Positions 24,385 to 34,216 of a stretch of DNA of 64,000 bases are shown here, piece by piece (the first letter of the stretch is position 1; every line of letters starts with the position of its first letter). Both the position numbers and the translations under genes were made by a program. A model generated the notes under the pieces. It did no database searches, was not told the origin of the DNA, and saw only the letters and a list, made by a program, of their open reading frames with translations. The stretch covers positions 2,480,001-2,544,000 of the forward strand of contig NZ_CP007044.2 of assembly GCF_000520015.2 (NCBI RefSeq). Direction: 5' to 3'. Source of the DNA: Chania multitudinisentens RB-25. Lineage in GTDB: Bacteria; Pseudomonadota; Gammaproteobacteria; Enterobacterales; Enterobacteriaceae.

Positions 24385-27300
24385 TTATTGCGGCAGCGGG
24401 GCTAATTTTTTACCGCGACGAAGCACCATCTGCAACCGGTCAAAATACAGGTAGATCACTGGGGTGGTATACAGCGTCAGCAATTGGCTCATCACCAACC
24501 CACCAACGATGGTGATCCCCAACGGCTGGCGCAGCTCGGCACCGTCACCGCTGGTCAGCACCAGCGGTAATGCGCCAAACAGAGCAGCCAGTGTGGTCAT
24601 CATGATGGGCCGGAAACGCAGCAGGCCGGCCTGGAAAATGGCTTCGCGCGCGCTGAGCCCGCCGTTACGCTGCGCATTAAGGGCAAAATCGACCATCATG
24701 ATGGCATTTTTCTTCACGATCCCGATCAGCAACATGATGCCTATTAAGGCAATCAGGCTGAATGGCGCACCGAACAGTTCCAGTGCCAGCAGGGCACCAA
24801 CCCCGGCAGAGGGGAGAGTGGAGAGAATGGTCAGCGGGTGGATATAGCTCTCGTACAAAATACCCAGCACGATATAGACCGTGGCGATCGCCGCCGCGAT
24901 CAGTAACAGCTGCGATTTCAGCATTTCCTGAAAAAGTTGGGCGGTTCCGGCAAAGGTACCACGTACCGAAGAAGGCACGCTAAGCTGCGTCATGGCACGT
25001 TCAACCGCAGCGGTGGCGTCGGACAGACTGCCGCCTTCCGGTAGGTTAAACGAAATGGTTGACGCCGCCGACAACCCTTGATGATTAACGGAAAGCGGAG
25101 CATTGGCCGGTTGCCAGCGAGCAAAATAGGACAGTGGGATCGCTTGGCCGTCTTGGTTGATCACAAACATTTTTTCCAGCGAACTTACGTCCTGGGTATA
25201 AGGCGGTGCCACCTCCATCACCACTTTATACTGGTTCAGTGGTTGATAGATGGTAGAAATTTGGCGCTGGCCGAATGCGTTATTCAGCAGATTGTTGACG
25301 TCGGTGACGGAAATGCCCAGCCGCGCCATGGTTTCGCGATCGTAAGACAGATCCATTTCTGCCCCTTTGTCTTGCTGGTCGGTGTTCACGTCGGCCAGTT
25401 CTGGCAATGCTGACAGTGCGTTACGGATCTTCGGTTCCCACTCGCGTAATTCTCTGAGGTCGTCCGCCAGCAGCGTATATTGATAGCTGGCATTGGCCTG
25501 CCGCCCACCGACGCGGATATCCTGCACCGCCATCAGAAACAGGCTGGCTCCCGGCTCTTTCGCCAGTTTGCCGCGCAGCCGGGCGATGACCTTTTGTGAA
25601 TCGTCACTGCGTACCGACAGCGGTTTGAGCGAAATAAACATCGAGCCACTGTTGGTACGGGAACCCCCGGTAAAACCGGTGACGTTATCCACGTCTTGGT
25701 CTTCCCGCACGATCTTCATAAAATCTTCCAGCTTGCCGCGCATCGCCTGAAACGAAATGCTTTGATCCGCCTGGATAAACCCCATCAGCAGGCCGGTATC
25801 CTGCTCAGGGAAGAACGTTTTCGGGATGCTGATATACAGCCAGACGTTGAGAGCGATAGTGGCAAAAAATACCGCCAGCACCCAGCGCGAACGGCCAAGC
25901 ACCCAGTTGAGCGAGCGGCCATAACCCTGTTGCAAGGCCAGCAGTACTCTGCCAAACCCCCGGCTGCGCCGCTTACTGCGTGCGGGCTGATAGCGCAGCA
26001 GATAGGCACACATCATTGGCGTCAGCGTCAGCGAAATCAGCAGTGAAAGCCCGATAGAGACGGATAGGGTGATGGCAAACTCGTGAAATAATCGGCCGGC
26101 CAGCCCTTGCATCAGCAACAGCGGGATAAACACTGCCACCAGCGATACGCTCATCGACAACACGGTGAAGCCAACCTCACGCACCCCTTGCAGCGCAGCG
26201 TTGAGCGGTTTCATCCCTGCTTCAACGTGGCGGGCAATGTTTTCCAGCACCACGATGGCGTCATCTACCACAAAGCCAGTGGCGATGGTCAGCGCCATCA
26301 GCGACAGGTTGTTCAAACTGAAGCCGCACAGATACATGGCGGCGAAAGAGCCGATCAGCGAAACGGGTACGGCTACCGCCGGGATCAGCGTAGCGCGGCC
26401 AGAACGCAGGAAAATAAACACCACCAGGATCACCAGGCCAATGGCAATCATCAAAGACTGTTCTACTTCGGCCAAGGCTGCCCGGATGGTTGGCGAGCGG
26501 TCCATGGCGATATTCAGCTGGATTGATGATGGAATATTTTCTTGCAGAGCGGGCAATGCGGCACGGATGCGATCAACGGTTTCGATGACGTTGGCACCCG
26601 GCGCGCGGCTAACGGTTAAGATGATCGCCGGTTTGGCGTTGCTCATCCCGGCGTTGCGCACGTCCTGCACCGAATCAATGACGTTAGCCACATCGCTCAG
26701 GCGCACCGCAGCCCCGTTATGGTAGTGAACGATCAACGGCTGATAAGCGGCTGCGGTTTCCAGTTCGTCATTGGTCTGAACCTGCCAGTGCTGTTGGTGG
26801 CTTTCCAGCGCGCCCTGCGGCCGCCGGATATTGGCATTGGCGATGCTTTGGCGCACTGCATCCAGCGAAACGCCCTGATTGAACAGGGCACCGGGGTTCA
26901 GTTCTACCCGCACTGCGGGCAAAGAACTGCCGCCGACCGAGACATCACCCACCCCTTCGGTCTGGGCAATTTTTTGCGCTAACTGTGTTGAGGCGAAATC
27001 ATACAACTGCCCCTGGCTATAGGTATCGGAGGTTAGCGTCAGCACCATAATCGGTGCGGCAGATGGGTTGAGCTTACGATAGGTTGGCCGGTTTGGCATA
27101 CCGCTTGGCAGCAGGCTTTGCGCCGCATTGATGGCTGCCTGCACGTCGCGGGCGGCACCGTTGATATCGCGATCAAGATCGAACTGTAAGATAATCCGCG
27201 TGTTGCCGAGTGAACTCATTGAGGTCATTTCATTCACCCCGGCAATGCGGCCCAGCGCCCGCTCCAGCGGTGTGGCTACCGAGGAGGCCATGGTTTCCGG

Positions 27301-27465
27301 GTTGGCACCGGGCAGGGTGGCGGTGATCGAGATCACCGGGAAATCCACCTGCGGTAACGGCGATACCGGCAGCAGCCGGAAGCCAAGCAGCCCGGCGAGA
27401 GTAATCGCCAGCGTTAACAGCGTGGTAGCGACCGGGCGGTGGATGAACAGGGCAAAGAATTTCAC
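24385..27465 (-). CDS. mdtC: RND multidrug efflux subunit MdtC
   Basis: A 1026-residue RND inner membrane pump, matching E. coli MdtC (1025). It starts FFALFIHRPVATTLLTLAI, has the proton-relay DD in TGFVVDDAIVVLENIARHVE, the Lys region GIVKKNAIMMVDFAL, and two large periplasmic loops. MdtB and MdtC form a mixed trimer with MdtA and TolC, exporting bile salts and novobiocin. It overlaps mdtB by 4 bases. Confidence 0.97.
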   Translation of the reverse strand: MKFFALFIHRPVATTLLTLAITLAGLLGFRLLPVSPLPQVDFPVISITATLPGANPETMASSVATPLERALGRIAGVNEMTSMSSLGNTRIILQFDLDRDINGAARDVQAAINAAQSLLPSGMPNRPTYRKLNPSAAPIMVLTLTSDTYSQGQLYDFASTQLAQKIAQTEGVGDVSVGGSSLPAVRVELNPGALFNQGVSLDAVRQSIANANIRRPQGALESHQQHWQVQTNDELETAAAYQPLIVHYHNGAAVRLSDVANVIDSVQDVRNAGMSNAKPAIILTVSRAPGANVIETVDRIRAALPALQENIPSSIQLNIAMDRSPTIRAALAEVEQSLMIAIGLVILVVFIFLRSGRATLIPAVAVPVSLIGSFAAMYLCGFSLNNLSLMALTIATGFVVDDAIVVLENIARHVEAGMKPLNAALQGVREVGFTVLSMSVSLVAVFIPLLLMQGLAGRLFHEFAITLSVSIGLSLLISLTLTPMMCAYLLRYQPARSKRRSRGFGRVLLALQQGYGRSLNWVLGRSRWVLAVFFATIALNVWLYISIPKTFFPEQDTGLLMGFIQADQSISFQAMRGKLEDFMKIVREDQDVDNVTGFTGGSRTNSGSMFISLKPLSVRSDDSQKVIARLRGKLAKEPGASLFLMAVQDIRVGGRQANASYQYTLLADDLRELREWEPKIRNALSALPELADVNTDQQDKGAEMDLSYDRETMARLGISVTDVNNLLNNAFGQRQISTIYQPLNQYKVVMEVAPPYTQDVSSLEKMFVINQDGQAIPLSYFARWQPANAPLSVNHQGLSAASTISFNLPEGGSLSDATAAVERAMTQLSVPSSVRGTFAGTAQLFQEMLKSQLLLIAAAIATVYIVLGILYESYIHPLTILSTLPSAGVGALLALELFGAPFSLIALIGIMLLIGIVKKNAIMMVDFALNAQRNGGLSAREAIFQAGLLRFRPIMMTTLAALFGALPLVLTSGDGAELRQPLGITIVGGLVMSQLLTLYTTPVIYLYFDRLQMVLRRGKKLAPLPQ

Positions 27466-30400
27466 GGCAGCTCCTGTGCATCCTGCTGGCGATGAGTATT
27501 GCGTGCCAGTTTGTCAAACAGCAGGTAAATTACCGGCGTGGTGAACAGCGTCAGGATCTGGCTCATCACCAGGCCGCCCACCATACAAACGCCAAGCGGT
27601 CGGCGCAGTTCTGCGCCGACGCCGGTGCTCAGCATCAACGGTAACGCACCCAGCAGCGCCGCCAGCGTGGTCATCAGGATTGGACGGAAACGCAACAGGC
27701 AGGCTTGATAAATGGCATCGTAGGGTGTCATCCCTTGCTCGCGTTCGGCGGCCAGTGCGAAGTCGATCATCATGATGGCGTTCTTTTTCACGATACCAAT
27801 CAGCAAGATGATGCCGATAATGGCAATGACATCCAACTCATGACCAGACACCATCAGCGCCAGCAGAGCACCTACCCCGGCGGTAGGCAGGGTAGAGAGA
27901 ATGGTGACCGGATGGATAAAGCTTTCGTACAGCACACCCAGCACGATATACATTGCCACTACCGCCGCCAGAATCAGCCACAAGGTGCTGCCAAGTGCGG
28001 CCTGGAAAGCCAGTGTCGCGCCCTGGAACTGGGTGGTGATGTCTTTCGGCATGTTGAGATTTTTTTCCGCCTGAGTAATAGCCTCAACGGCTTCACCGAG
28101 CGAATAGCCAGCGGCCACGTTGAACGAGACGGTTGCCGAAGGGAATTGATCGAGGTGGTTAATTGATAGTGGCCCGAAGCGCTCTTCAACCTGTGCAAAG
28201 GTACTCAGCGGCACGATGGTGCCACTGCTGCTGGTAAGGCGAATATCATTCAACGCCGCCAACCCCGGTGTGCTGCTGACATCTTGTTCCAGTACCACCC
28301 GGTATTGATTGGCCTGGGTGTAAATGGTGGAGATTAACCGCTGACCAAAGGCGTTATACAGCGCACTGGCGATACTGCTCATGGTGATGCCAAGGCGGGA
28401 AGCTGAATCACGATCCACATTGATGTAGGCTACCAATCCCTGATCCTGCCAGTTGCTGGTTACCTCCGTGAGCTGTGGGGCCTGCTGCAAGGCCTGCATC
28501 AGTTGGGGCACCCACAGGCTGAGTTCGTCAAGAGACATTGCTTGCAGCGTAAATTGGTATTGGGTACGGCTTACCTGGGTATCAATGGTCAGATCCTGGA
28601 CCGGTTGCAGATACAGATTCACGCCGGGGATTTGTGCAGCCTGCTGTTGCAGGCGGTTAATGATGGCCGGAATGCGATCGCTGCGTTCATTCAGCGGTTT
28701 CAGATTGATTTGCAGCCGCCCGCTGTTGAGCGTGGCATTACTGCCATCGACACCAACAAATGAGGTCAGGCTTTCTACCGCCGGATCTTTCAGGATCTCG
28801 GCGGCGACCTGTTGTTGCCGCTCGGCCATATTGCTGAATGAAACGCTTTGCGGTGCTTCCAGCGTGCCCTGAATGATGCCGTTGTCTTGTAATGGGAAGA
28901 AGCCTTTCGGGATCATCAGATACAGCAGCACGGTCAGAACCAGGGTGCTGAAAGCCACACCCAGCGTTAACCAGGGGTGATTCAATACCACTTTCAGCCA
29001 CACGCCGTATTGCGCGATCACTCGCTCAAAGAAGCGCTCCGAAGCACGGGAAAAACGGTTTTGTTGGCGCAATGACTCATGGTTGAGCATACGTGCGCAC
29101 ATCATGGGCGTCAGCGTCAGGGATACCAGCGCGGAAATCAAGATCGCCACCGCCAGCGTCACGGCAAATTCACGGAACAGGCGGCCAACGATGTCGCCCA
29201 TAAACAGCAGCGGGATCAGCACAGCCACCAGCGAGAAGGTCAACGAGATAATGGTAAAGCCAATCTCTCCGGCCCCTTTCAAAGCCGCATCCAGCGGTTT
29301 TTCACCTTTTTCGATATAACGTGAGATATTCTCGACCACCACAATGGCATCATCCACCACAAAGCCGGTGGCAATGGTCAGCGCCATCAGCGTCAGGTTG
29401 TTGATCGAAAACCCCAGAAAATACATGGCAGCAAAGGTTCCTACCAGCGAGAGCGGCACCGCTACGCTTGGGATCAGGGTCGCAGGCACGTTGCGCAGGA
29501 ATACGTAGATCACCATTACCACCAGCGCCACCGCCAGCAATAATTCGAACTGCACATCGCTGACCGAAGCCCGGATGGTGGTGGTGCGATCGGTCAAGAC
29601 TTTCACATCCACCGATTTGGGCAGGCTTTTGATTAATTCAGGCAGCATTTCACGAATGCTGTCGGCGGTAGCGATCACGTTGACACCCGGCTGGCGCTGA
29701 ATGTTCAGCACGATGGCCTGCTCGGTGTTGGCCCAGGCCGCCAGCAGGTTGTTTTCAGCCCCTTGTTCGATGGTGGCGATATCCTGCAAGCGAATAGCTG
29801 CCCCGTTCTGATACGCGACGATCAACTGACGATAATCCTCGGTGGATTTCATCTGATCGTTAGCGGAGAGGGTGACGGAACGCGTTGGGCCATCCAGGCT
29901 GCCTTTGGCGGAATTGACGTTGGCGTTACTAATGGCTGTGCGGATGGTTTCACTGTCCAGGTTGTAGGCCGCCACCGCTGCGGCATTCAGTTTCACCCGC
30001 ACGGCGGGGCGCTGTCCACCGGAAAGTGTCACCAGACCAACGCCGGAAACCTGAGAGATTCTTTGTGCGATACGGGTTTCCACCATGTCTTCCACCTGCG
30101 TCATCGGCATGGCGTTGGAGGTGACCGCCAGCGTCAGAATCGGTGGATCGGCAGGGTTAACCTTGTTGTAAATCGGTGGGTAGGGCAGATCGTTAGGCAA
30201 CAGATTGGTGGCTGAGTTGATCGCTGCCTGTACTTCTTGCTCTGCAACGTCGAGCGGCAGTTCAAGCAGGAACTGGAGCGTAATGACGGAAGCGCCGCCG
30301 GAACTTTGCGAGGCCATCTGTTTCAGGCCGGACATCTGGCCAAACTGCCGCTCCAGCGGGGCGGTGATCGCTGAGGTCACCACATCTGGGCTGGCACCGG

Positions 30401-30581
30401 GATAGAGTGTCACCACCTGAATGGTCGGGTAATCCACTTCCGGCAAGGCAGAAACCGGTAAAGATCGGTAGCCGATAATCCCGGCCAGCAGGATGGCCAG
30501 CATAAACAGGGTGGTCGCCACCGGGCGCAGGATAAACAGCCGGGATGGGCCACCACCGGCTTTAGGAGACATGGCCTGCAT
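27462..30581 (-). CDS. mdtB: RND multidrug efflux subunit MdtB
   Basis: A 1039-residue RND pump subunit (E. coli 1040). Clear features are GGPSRLFILRPVATTL at the start, SALPEVDYPTIQVVTLYPGA, the DD pair in TGFVVDDAIVVVENISRYIE and GIVKKNAIMMIDFALAAERE. It pairs with MdtC, and both are needed for full function in E. coli. Its first base coincides with the last base of mdtA, so the pump is made in step with its adaptor. Confidence 0.97.
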   Translation of the reverse strand: MQAMSPKAGGGPSRLFILRPVATTLFMLAILLAGIIGYRSLPVSALPEVDYPTIQVVTLYPGASPDVVTSAITAPLERQFGQMSGLKQMASQSSGGASVITLQFLLELPLDVAEQEVQAAINSATNLLPNDLPYPPIYNKVNPADPPILTLAVTSNAMPMTQVEDMVETRIAQRISQVSGVGLVTLSGGQRPAVRVKLNAAAVAAYNLDSETIRTAISNANVNSAKGSLDGPTRSVTLSANDQMKSTEDYRQLIVAYQNGAAIRLQDIATIEQGAENNLLAAWANTEQAIVLNIQRQPGVNVIATADSIREMLPELIKSLPKSVDVKVLTDRTTTIRASVSDVQFELLLAVALVVMVIYVFLRNVPATLIPSVAVPLSLVGTFAAMYFLGFSINNLTLMALTIATGFVVDDAIVVVENISRYIEKGEKPLDAALKGAGEIGFTIISLTFSLVAVLIPLLFMGDIVGRLFREFAVTLAVAILISALVSLTLTPMMCARMLNHESLRQQNRFSRASERFFERVIAQYGVWLKVVLNHPWLTLGVAFSTLVLTVLLYLMIPKGFFPLQDNGIIQGTLEAPQSVSFSNMAERQQQVAAEILKDPAVESLTSFVGVDGSNATLNSGRLQINLKPLNERSDRIPAIINRLQQQAAQIPGVNLYLQPVQDLTIDTQVSRTQYQFTLQAMSLDELSLWVPQLMQALQQAPQLTEVTSNWQDQGLVAYINVDRDSASRLGITMSSIASALYNAFGQRLISTIYTQANQYRVVLEQDVSSTPGLAALNDIRLTSSSGTIVPLSTFAQVEERFGPLSINHLDQFPSATVSFNVAAGYSLGEAVEAITQAEKNLNMPKDITTQFQGATLAFQAALGSTLWLILAAVVAMYIVLGVLYESFIHPVTILSTLPTAGVGALLALMVSGHELDVIAIIGIILLIGIVKKNAIMMIDFALAAEREQGMTPYDAIYQACLLRFRPILMTTLAALLGALPLMLSTGVGAELRRPLGVCMVGGLVMSQILTLFTTPVIYLLFDKLARNTHRQQDAQELP

Positions 30582-31843
30582 CAGGATTTCTCCTGCGCTC
30601 TATGCGGGTGTTTGGGTTTTGCTGCCGCTGCGGCACCTTGTGGAGCCTGTGGTGCCAGAACTTCAACCTGCATACCTTCCGTCAGGCGATCGATACCGTC
30701 GGTTACCACGCGATCGCCCGCGTTCACACCAGTATTAATCACCACCTGCTGGCTATCCTGTACGCCAGCGGTGACCTGGCGTCTACTGACTTTGTTGTCT
30801 TCGCTCAACAGCCAAACAAAGTGGCCTTCATTCCCCATTTGCAGTGCGGCAGTGGGGATCACCACTGCATCATGCAGGGTGGCGATTTTCAGCCGTGCAT
30901 TGACAAACTGGTTGGGGAACAGCGTGTCGTCTTGGTTATCAAAGCGGGCTTTCAGTTTGATGGTGCCGGTAGCCGGATCAATCTGGTTATCCAGGCTCAA
31001 TAAGGTGCCACTGCCCAATTGTTGCTGGTTGGTGCGATCCCAGGCTTCGACGCTGACCGTTCCTGCCTTCTGTGCTTTGACCAGATCGGTGATATTGCTT
31101 TCCGGCAGAGTAAAGACCACATCAATGGGGTGAGTCTGGGTGATCACTACGATCCCTGCGGTGCTGCCGCTGGTGATGAAGTTACCGACGTCCACCAGCT
31201 TGAGGCCAACGCGGCCATCAATCGGCGCAACGATCTTGCTGTAGGTGATTTGCAACCTGGCGTTGTCAACCGCGCCCTGATCGGCTTTAACTGCACCTTC
31301 GCTTTGGCGCACCAGGGACAACTGCGTGTCCAGATCCTGGCGGGAGATCAGGTTAGTTTTAACCAACTGTTGGTAACGTGCCAGATCCTGCCTAGCGTTG
31401 GCTAATGTGGCCTGATCTTTAGCCAGTTGCCCCAGAGCCTGTGTTAGCTGCACTTCGTATGGACGCGGATCGATTTCCGCCAGTAAATCGCCCACCTTTA
31501 CCTGCTGGCCTTCGGTAAAGTGAAGCGCCATCAATTGGCCTTCGACCCGGCTGGTGACGGTGACGGTATTGGCTGCGGTTGCTGTTCCCAGCCCGCTCAG
31601 GAAACGTGGCACGTTTTGCTGCGTAGCAGTGGCGGCCTGAACCGGCGACATGGGAGCATTACGCCTGCCACCGGTTCTGCCGCCAGCGCCTGGATTGCCC
31701 ATACCTGCCGGGCGTGCGCCGGGGGCGGAATCGGTGGGTTGTGGCGTGTTGAAGTGGCGCCAGACCAGAACAGCAGCAATAACCACGATAACGACAGCCA
31801 GCAGGCGTAGTATCAATGAACGGCGTTTCGGTTTTGCATTCAT
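30581..31843 (-). CDS. mdtA: Efflux periplasmic adaptor MdtA
   Basis: About 420 residues, a membrane fusion protein. The N-terminal signal/anchor (RRSLILRLLAVVIVVIAAVL) is followed by a Gly/Pro/Arg-rich linker. Lipoyl halves (TVTSRVEGQLMALHFTEGQQV), a helical hairpin (about 130-195) and a beta barrel (PIDGRVGLKLVDVGNFI) come next. The frame extends to 31882, but ATG 31843 (MNAKPKRRS) puts the basic n-region before the helix as in E. coli. It heads mdtABCD-baeSR. Confidence 0.95.
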   Translation of the reverse strand: MNAKPKRRSLILRLLAVVIVVIAAVLVWRHFNTPQPTDSAPGARPAGMGNPGAGGRTGGRRNAPMSPVQAATATQQNVPRFLSGLGTATAANTVTVTSRVEGQLMALHFTEGQQVKVGDLLAEIDPRPYEVQLTQALGQLAKDQATLANARQDLARYQQLVKTNLISRQDLDTQLSLVRQSEGAVKADQGAVDNARLQITYSKIVAPIDGRVGLKLVDVGNFITSGSTAGIVVITQTHPIDVVFTLPESNITDLVKAQKAGTVSVEAWDRTNQQQLGSGTLLSLDNQIDPATGTIKLKARFDNQDDTLFPNQFVNARLKIATLHDAVVIPTAALQMGNEGHFVWLLSEDNKVSRRQVTAGVQDSQQVVINTGVNAGDRVVTDGIDRLTEGMQVEVLAPQAPQGAAAAAKPKHPHRAQEKS

Positions 31844-31911
31844 GGTGATGAATATTCTCTCCAGAGACAGGCGTGCGGGCAATCATTGCCAAAAGTGACA
31901 CTTCCTACAGC

Positions 31912-31964
31912 ATACTAGTTTAGCGAGTTGTACCAGCGAAAAAATGGAGGAAATATGGAGGAAC
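31912..31964 (-). promoter_or_regulatory. mdtA promoter with candidate BaeR box
   Basis: On the minus strand, GTTCCTCCATATTTCC (31964-31949) resembles the recalled BaeR box TTTTTCTCCATDATTGGC. A second CTCCATTTTTT follows. TAGTAT at 31917-31912 is a fair -10. BaeR control of mdtA is established in E. coli; this site is a match by eye. Confidence 0.45.
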
Positions 31965-32082
31965 TGTCAGGTTTTTCGGAAGAAAACACAGAGTTAGCTA
32001 CCTCCATCGCCAAAGGGTTTTAAAATCTTGCCGCTTTAAGCATGGAGAAGATGGAACTCAGCGGGCTGTTCGCCACAAGCCA

Positions 32083-32625
32083 TCAAAAAGGTGGATGACG
32101 GCGATACAGCACATGTTTACGCAACGGGTGCCCAACCGCCAAACGCGGATGGTCAAAAGTTTCACCGCTGAAGGTCATACCGATACGTTCCATAACCCGG
32201 CGTGAAGGGCGATTGGTTTCAGCGGTGAAGGCCACCACTTCGGTCAATCCAAGCGTATTGAAAGCAAGGTTTAACGCGCCGTAGGCGGCTTCGCTGGCAT
32301 AACCTTGGCCCCAATATTCTGCGGCCAGCCGCCAGCCAATTTCGACACAGGGGGAACAGGGCAGATCGTCACTTGGGATCGCCAGCCCGACAAAGCCAAG
32401 AAAAGGTGCGCCACCTTTGGCCTCGACCGCCCAGAGTCCCCAACCATGTTGCTGCATAAATTGGCGGATGCGGTTGGCCAGTGCATCACTTTCTTCCCGG
32501 CTTAAGCAGGCCGGGAAATATTTCATCACTTCAGGATCGGCATTCATTGCGGCAAAAGCGGGCAAATCGCTGTCTTGCCACGCACGCAGCAGTAGGCGTT
32601 CTGTTTCTACGGTGATGATCGTCAT
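32083..32625 (-). CDS. GNAT family N-acetyltransferase (RimJ/RimL-like)
   Basis: About 180 residues. Seen are ETERLLLRAWQDSDLPAF, the acetyl-CoA region EIGWRLAAEYWGQGYASEA and the C-terminal VVAFTAETNRPSRRVMERIGM, all typical of the GNAT_3 group that modifies protein N-termini or small amines. The frame opens at 32772, but those 49 residues are Cys-rich and unlike the family; ATG 32625 has GAGG before it. The substrate cannot be told from sequence. It lies 20 bases after yegD, probably co-transcribed. Confidence 0.9.
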   Translation of the reverse strand: MTIITVETERLLLRAWQDSDLPAFAAMNADPEVMKYFPACLSREESDALANRIRQFMQQHGWGLWAVEAKGGAPFLGFVGLAIPSDDLPCSPCVEIGWRLAAEYWGQGYASEAAYGALNLAFNTLGLTEVVAFTAETNRPSRRVMERIGMTFSGETFDHPRLAVGHPLRKHVLYRRHPPF

Positions 32626-32644
32626 GGCGTTGCCTCTGTGCTTA

Positions 32645-33997
32645 TCAACGAAACAGCGTTTGTGCCCAACGAGCCAGCCCAGCGGTGACTGAACCGAAAT
32701 CGTTACCTCCAACCAGCGGGATACCCGGCAGTTGTTGCTGCAAAGCACGGCGCAGCAGGGGGGAACGGGCACTGCCGCCGGTCAGATAAATCACCTGCGG
32801 CGTAGCCTGGCTGGTGGCCAATACGGCGCTGACCTGCTCCTGTATACGCAACAGCGGTTGCGAAATGGCCTCTGCCAACTGATCCTGGCGAATGGTTTCG
32901 GTCAGTTCCTGTTGGATGAAAGCCAGCGGAGTACAGATACTTTCCTGGCTGGAAAGGGCGATTTTACTCTCTTCCGCTGCCCGTACCAGCCGGTAGCTCA
33001 GGCGCTGTTGGTAGACTTTCAGCAGGTGTTTGACTTTTTCAGGTTCGGCGGCATCGCGAATGAGATCGCGCAGCAGGCGGCCATTGGCCGTGCTGTAGAA
33101 ATCGCTTTGTGCCGGAACATCGTTAGTGGCGACCGCATTCCAGTAAGGCAGTGCGGGCAGCGCGATGCCTTTTTCGGTTTCGCCCCCCATACCAAACAGC
33201 GGCATCAGTTGTTTGAAGGCCAGCATGATATCCAGATCGTTGCCTCCCACGCGGCAACCGCTGTGCCCTAACAGGCTTGGTTGGCGATCGGCTCGATCGC
33301 GCCACTGTGGCCCCATCAGCAGCAATGAGCAGTCGGTTGTTCCGCCACCGATATCCACCACTAACACGGTTTTTTCTTCGTTCAGGGTGGCTTCAAAATC
33401 CAGACCAGCGGCCACCGGTTCAAACTGGAATTCAATGTCTTTGAAACCGGCGCGAGCGGCAGCGCGTTGGAGAATCCCTTGGGCCTGTTGGTTGGCTTCT
33501 TCGCCACCGGTGCCTTGGAAGTTGATTGGGCGGCCAATCACCGCCTGGTCGATACTGTTTTGCAGCACCCCTTCCGCCTGACGTTTGATATGGAACATCA
33601 TGGCGCAGACCAGGTCTTCAAACAGGGCAATTTGCTGGGGCTTTAAGCCATTGGCGCCAAGAAAGGATTTTGGCGAACGCACGAAATAGACCTCTTCAGG
33701 GTCTTCGCTGTAGCGTGCCAGCGCCTGCAAACCAAACAGCACGCTGTCACCCTTGACCAGAATGTCTTCTTCCCGGTTGAACGTGATGGCGCGGCGCAGC
33801 AGTTGCTGGTTTTCTTCGCTACCGGTGGGCACCTGCCAGTGGCGATGCAGGCATTCGCTGACCGCTTCCCGCGTGGGCGCACACAGCATCGAGGGCAGAT
33901 ACGGGGTGTGGTTTTCCAACGTCAGTAATTTCGGGCCGTTATCTTGTATGACTGCAACAGAACAGTTGGCTGTTCCATAATCGAAACCGATGAACAT
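32645..33997 (-). CDS. yegD: Hsp70-like chaperone family protein YegD
   Basis: About 450 residues of actin/Hsp70 ATPase fold without the Hsp70 C-terminal lid. Phosphate loops FIGFDYGTANCSVAV and VVDIGGGTTDCSLLL and the adenosine motif LTGGSARSPLLRRAL are clear. E. coli YegD is the same length; its client is unknown. ATG 33997 (GGGGGAAAA before it) is preferred over 34009, matching the E. coli start MFIGFDYGTANCSV. It is cytoplasmic and lies next to alkA as in E. coli. Confidence 0.94.
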   Translation of the reverse strand: MFIGFDYGTANCSVAVIQDNGPKLLTLENHTPYLPSMLCAPTREAVSECLHRHWQVPTGSEENQQLLRRAITFNREEDILVKGDSVLFGLQALARYSEDPEEVYFVRSPKSFLGANGLKPQQIALFEDLVCAMMFHIKRQAEGVLQNSIDQAVIGRPINFQGTGGEEANQQAQGILQRAAARAGFKDIEFQFEPVAAGLDFEATLNEEKTVLVVDIGGGTTDCSLLLMGPQWRDRADRQPSLLGHSGCRVGGNDLDIMLAFKQLMPLFGMGGETEKGIALPALPYWNAVATNDVPAQSDFYSTANGRLLRDLIRDAAEPEKVKHLLKVYQQRLSYRLVRAAEESKIALSSQESICTPLAFIQQELTETIRQDQLAEAISQPLLRIQEQVSAVLATSQATPQVIYLTGGSARSPLLRRALQQQLPGIPLVGGNDFGSVTAGLARWAQTLFR

Positions 33998-34216
33998 TTT
34001 TTCCCCCATGCCAATGAAGGGGGGCGACTTTACCCGATATTGGCGGGTTGGGCAACCAGTGTGCTAAGCCCGTGGTCTGTGCATGAATGGCGAAAAATAT
34101 CGCGTTGATAGCATTGATATGCTTCACTTGAACCGTTCAGGTTAATGTCCGATTCCCGCACGTCAGCCAGTAGTACGAGCCTCATAATGAAGAAAAAACC
34201 GACTCAGAGTGTGACT

